DNA from: DATFYM01 sp035315065
Lineage (GTDB): Bacteria; Acidobacteriota; Terriglobia; UBA7540
DNA length: 29,874 bases
Assembly (NCBI GenBank): GCA_035315065.1
Contig: DATFYM010000238.1
Span: 1-29,874 of the forward strand
Direction: 5' to 3'
Shown here: piece after piece, positions 27,060-29,874 of the stretch
Position numbering within the stretch: the stretch's first letter is position 1
Layout of the letters: each line of letters starts with the position of its first letter
Translations under genes and position numbers: made by a program
Notes under the pieces: generated by a model
What the model was told of the DNA's origin: nothing
Database searches by the model: none
What the model saw: the letters and a program-made list of their open reading frames with translations, nothing else

Positions 27060-29684
27060 ATGTGGCAACGATTTCGTTCTCTCCTACGGCGTAGCAAGCT
27101 CGAACACGACCTCGACGACGAACTACGGTTTCACCTCGAGATGCGGACCACGGAGAACCTCGCAACGGGCATGTCGCCAGAGGAAGCTCGCCAAGCCGCT
27201 TCGCGTTCCTTCGGCGGCGTGGCCCAGTTCAAGGAGGAATGCCGGGACATGAAGACGCTGGCTGTTTTTGAGAATCTCCTGCAGGATTCGCGCTACGGGC
27301 TGCGGGCGCTGGGTAAGAATCCCGGCTTTACCGTTGTAGCGGTGTTGACGCTGGCGCTGGGAGTCGGCGCCAACACGGCAATCTTCAGCATCATCAACGG
27401 GGTCTTCCTGCGGCCGCTGCCGTACCCGGAGCCCGACCGGCTGGTGTTCGCCCTTTCGGGGTGGCAGCACTACGGATGGGACGACGCCGCGCGGGTGCGC
27501 GATCTTCTCTTTTGGACGGAGCACAGCCGGAGCTTTGAATCCCTGGGTCTCTATCAAGCCAACTCCGGCTTCAACCTGGTGGCGGGCGGGCAGCCGCGGT
27601 ATGTTCAGGGAACGCTCGTTTCCGACGGCCTGTTTCGCTCTCTGGGAGTGACTCCGGCGGTGGGGCGCGACTTTCTGCCGGAAGAGAGCAAATGGCGCGG
27701 TCCGCACGCGGCCATTCTCAGCTACAACTTGTGGCAGAACCGCTTCGGAAGCGATCCGGCGGTGGTCGGGCGCGAGATCCAGTTGAACGGCGAGGCCTAC
27801 ACGGTGGTAGGCGTGATGAGGCGCGGGTTTGACTTTGTTTCGGCCGCCGATGTTTACCTGCCCCTCCAGCTCTCCATGACTGAGGGCGATCCGAATCCAA
27901 ACTTCCAGATGGTCGGGCGGCTGCGGCCCGGCGTCACGCGAGAGCAGGCGCAACAGGAAGCCGCCGCGGTGCTGGCGGCGTTCCGACAGGAGTACCCGCA
28001 ACTGGCGCCGGCGGAGTGGTTGGGCCTTCGCTGGATTACCTATCGCCAGGAATTGACCGGCGACGTTCGAACGCCGCTGCTGGTGTTGTTTGGAGCCGTG
28101 GGCCTGTTGCTGCTGATAGCCATCGCCAACATCGCCAACCTGTTTCTGGGGCGCACCGCGGCGCGCCAGGCTGAGATCGCCCTCCGCTCCGCACTGGGAG
28201 CCACCCGCGTGCGAATCCGGCAGCAGTTGCTCACCGAGGGCATGCTGGTGGCGCTGATCGGCGGCGCGCTGGGCCTGCTCACCGCACCAGCGACGCTCAA
28301 GTGGCTTCTGGCGTTGGCTCCGAAGACGTTGGGCATCGACTTCAGCGGCCCCCTCGTTCCGCTCCTCGGGCAGGTGGGCCTGGACGGGCGCGTCCTGGCC
28401 TTCACCTTCCTGGCTTCTCTGCTGGCTGGCGCCGCGGCCGGCCTCGCGCCGTCTTTGCAGTTTTCACGGTTGAGCTTGAACGAGTGGCTGAAGCAAGGAA
28501 GCCGCGCCGTCTCTTCGGCGCGCAGTCATCACCGCTTGCGAGGTCTGCTGGTGGTGCTGGAGATGGCGCTCTCTCTGACGTTGCTGGCGGGGGCGGGCCT
28601 GTTGCTGGTGAGTTTTGTCCAGCTACGGTCCGTGAACCCGGGCTTTGATCCGCGCCACCTCTGGGCCTTGCAATTGTCGCTGGCGGGAGAGAAATACAAG
28701 ACCACGGCCGCGGTGTGGAGCTTCGACCAGAAGTTGCTGGCGCGGTTGCGGAGTCTGCCGGGAGTCACGAGCGTGGCTAGCACTTCAAACTTGCCGGTGG
28801 AGCGAGGGCTGAACGACTCGGCCAATGTTCCCGGCTGCGGTCAAATCAACATTCAGGGCAGGGGTGTCAGCCCGGAGTATTTCCAAACCATGGGCATCCC
28901 GCTGCTGCAGGGCCGCTCCTTTCTCGAACAAGACGGGCAGACCAAGGTGGTGGTGATCAATCAAGCTCTGGCGCGCCGCTGCTGGCCCAATCGGAGTCCG
29001 TTGGGCGAAGCGCTGGGTCACGCGACAATCGTGGGTGTGGCCGGCAACACTCGGGAGCGCGGTCTGGATAATCCCGCGCCGCCCACCATCTTCGAGCCGC
29101 AATGGCAGATGCAGGATGGGCTGACGGCGATGATGCACAGTTGGTTCCTCTCTGCCTGGGTCATTCGTTCGACGACGCCGCTCACCTCGGAAACCGTCGA
29201 GCGGGCGGTGGGCGACGTGGACGCGACCCAACCGGTGGCCAACTTCCGTTCGATGAACGACGTGATTGCGGACTCCAATGCGCTGGCGAAGAACCGGTTT
29301 CTGAGTCTATTGCTGGCCGGCTTTGCGGGCTCGGCCATTCTGCTGGCCGCCATCGGCATGTACGGCGTCGTTTCCTATGCGGTTACGCAGCGCACCCACG
29401 AGTTTGGCGTTCGCCTGGCGCTGGGCGCCGCGAAAGGCGACGTGCTCCGGTTGGTGGTGGGCGAGGGAGTGCGCCTGGCGTTGCTGGGCGCGGGAATCGG
29501 TCTGGCGGCTTCGTTCGTGGTCACCAGGTTTTTGCAGAGCCTGTTGTACGGTGTGCGGGTGACCGATCCTTTGACTTTCGCGGGAGTTTCACTGGTGTTG
29601 ATGGCCGTGGCGCTGATTGCCTGTTACGTCCCGGCCCGTCGCGCCACCAGGGTAGATCCGATGGTAGCGCTACGGCACGAGTAG
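27060..29684 (+). CDS. Orphan MacB/FtsX-type permease (acidobacterial ADOP family)
   Basis: An 874-residue membrane protein of the acidobacterial duplicated orphan permease type. Residues 1-70 are the short cytosolic lead-in (RRSKLEHDLDDELRFHLEMR, then MSPEEARQAASRSFGG). A membrane helix at about 90-115 (NPGFTVVAVLTLALGVGANT) is followed by a MacB-like periplasmic domain (about 120-330), a first FtsX domain (LLVLFGAVGLLLLIAIANIA, RQAEIALRSALGATRVRIRQ), a second periplasmic domain and a second FtsX domain (about 750-874, ending RATRVDPMVALRHE). No ATPase gene lies beside it; these permeases are thought to borrow one or act without. The ATG at 27060 follows GGGGCTTAAGAA, a weak ribosome site. 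Its substrate is unknown. Confidence 0.95.
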   Translation: MWQRFRSLLRRSKLEHDLDDELRFHLEMRTTENLATGMSPEEARQAASRSFGGVAQFKEECRDMKTLAVFENLLQDSRYGLRALGKNPGFTVVAVLTLALGVGANTAIFSIINGVFLRPLPYPEPDRLVFALSGWQHYGWDDAARVRDLLFWTEHSRSFESLGLYQANSGFNLVAGGQPRYVQGTLVSDGLFRSLGVTPAVGRDFLPEESKWRGPHAAILSYNLWQNRFGSDPAVVGREIQLNGEAYTVVGVMRRGFDFVSAADVYLPLQLSMTEGDPNPNFQMVGRLRPGVTREQAQQEAAAVLAAFRQEYPQLAPAEWLGLRWITYRQELTGDVRTPLLVLFGAVGLLLLIAIANIANLFLGRTAARQAEIALRSALGATRVRIRQQLLTEGMLVALIGGALGLLTAPATLKWLLALAPKTLGIDFSGPLVPLLGQVGLDGRVLAFTFLASLLAGAAAGLAPSLQFSRLSLNEWLKQGSRAVSSARSHHRLRGLLVVLEMALSLTLLAGAGLLLVSFVQLRSVNPGFDPRHLWALQLSLAGEKYKTTAAVWSFDQKLLARLRSLPGVTSVASTSNLPVERGLNDSANVPGCGQINIQGRGVSPEYFQTMGIPLLQGRSFLEQDGQTKVVVINQALARRCWPNRSPLGEALGHATIVGVAGNTRERGLDNPAPPTIFEPQWQMQDGLTAMMHSWFLSAWVIRSTTPLTSETVERAVGDVDATQPVANFRSMNDVIADSNALAKNRFLSLLLAGFAGSAILLAAIGMYGVVSYAVTQRTHEFGVRLALGAAKGDVLRLVVGEGVRLALLGAGIGLAASFVVTRFLQSLLYGVRVTDPLTFAGVSLVLMAVALIACYVPARRATRVDPMVALRHE

Positions 29685-29738
29685 CTCTCAGCCGTCAGCA
29701 TGAGAAGCCATCAGCAATCAGCCGTCAGCTCTCAGCTA
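29685..29738. repeat. Heptad repeat block, CAGCCGT family, downstream of the permease
   Basis: CAGCCGT/CAGCAAT/CAGCTCT units begin right after the permease stop codon. The family is the same as at 26889-27050, so the permease is flanked on both sides. Only one orientation is present here. IS630-related sequence begins 12 bases further on. Confidence 0.85.
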
Positions 29739-29749
29739 AACATAGCGTC

Positions 29750-29872
29750 TTAAGTAATGCCGCATAATCGATGCAGCACCGAGTTCGGTTTTTGCCAAGC
29801 GGCCATCTGCTGCGAGACCGCATCGAGCAAATCTTTAAGCTCGGGGAAGTACTGGTTATGGGTACAGAGCCG
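29750..29872 (-). CDS. IS630-family transposase, C-terminal fragment
   Basis: The last 40 codons of a minus-strand gene running in from the window edge: THNQYFPELKDLLDAVSQQM, then AAWQKPNSVLHRLCGIT and a stop. This matches the end of the DDE_3/IS630 (Tc1/mariner-like) transposases, where a THNxYFxxL stretch follows the last catalytic acid. The catalytic DDE residues and the left inverted repeat lie outside the window, so activity cannot be judged. Confidence 0.8.
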   Translation of the reverse strand, partial: RLCTHNQYFPELKDLLDAVSQQMAAWQKPNSVLHRLCGIT

Positions 29873-29874
29873 CC
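29750..29874. mobile_element. End of an IS630-type insertion sequence (partial)
   Basis: Inferred from the transposase C-terminus. The terminal inverted repeat should lie at about 29735-29750, next to or within the heptad block, but I could not define it without the other end. Confidence 0.5.

Overview
The window looks like a chromosomal segment of an Acidobacteriota bacterium. The evidence is a secreted protein of the acidobacterial VWFA-related family, an orphan MacB/FtsX-type permease preceded by a PadR regulator (the arrangement typical of acidobacterial ADOP permeases), a decayed winged-helix plus Ser/Thr kinase gene of acidobacterial type, a high-GC coding bias, and several repeat families packed between the genes. 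This assignment is inference from gene content only.

Layout. 1-246: tail of a DJ-1/PfpI-family gene. 453-1238: ThuA-like exported protein, bracketed by heptanucleotide repeats. 1376-4298: a magnesium module made of an M-box (ykoK) riboswitch with an intrinsic terminator, a soluble PRC-barrel/MgtE-N/CBS protein, and an NRAMP-family transporter whose metal-site motifs depart from Mn/Fe transporters (DPGN replaced by DAGG, MPHN replaced by APWM). 4410-4835: small conserved protein of unknown function. 4885-8938 (minus): NtrX-like sigma-54 activator and NtrY-like sensor kinase. 9324-11093 (minus): unknown protein with repeat DNA inside its reading frame. 11124-12446: REPIN-like hairpin and a kinase pseudogene. 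12646-15363: VWFA-family protein. 15332-15886 (minus): secreted fragment. 15987-16769: membrane-anchored lectin-like protein. 16913-17664 (minus): frameshifted membrane protein. 17900-19657 (minus): TPR/glycosyltransferase-like protein. 19749-20384 (minus): antitoxin-like gene and a PIN-toxin pseudogene. 20453-23263 (minus): alaS. 23286-24362 (minus): CACAGAG-type repeats, a GxxExxY (PD-(D/E)XK-like) gene and a DUF433 gene. 24448-26228 (minus): recX and pilT. 26561-29684: PadR regulator and ADOP-type permease. 29750-29872 (minus): C-terminus of an IS630-family transposase at the window edge.

Functionally, the best-supported unit is the riboswitch-controlled magnesium locus: low Mg2+ is expected to relieve termination and express a cytosolic Mg-sensor-like protein together with an NRAMP-type pore. 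NtrX/NtrY form a two-component pair. PadR probably controls the permease through a palindrome in its own leader.

The most striking non-genic feature is a set of at least seven heptanucleotide repeat families, each with its own 7-mer and most arranged as inverted pairs. They lie between genes, run into gene ends, and in one case sit inside a coding frame. Palindromic REP-like elements are also present, and one marks the broken end of the kinase pseudogene. Four genes show visible decay.
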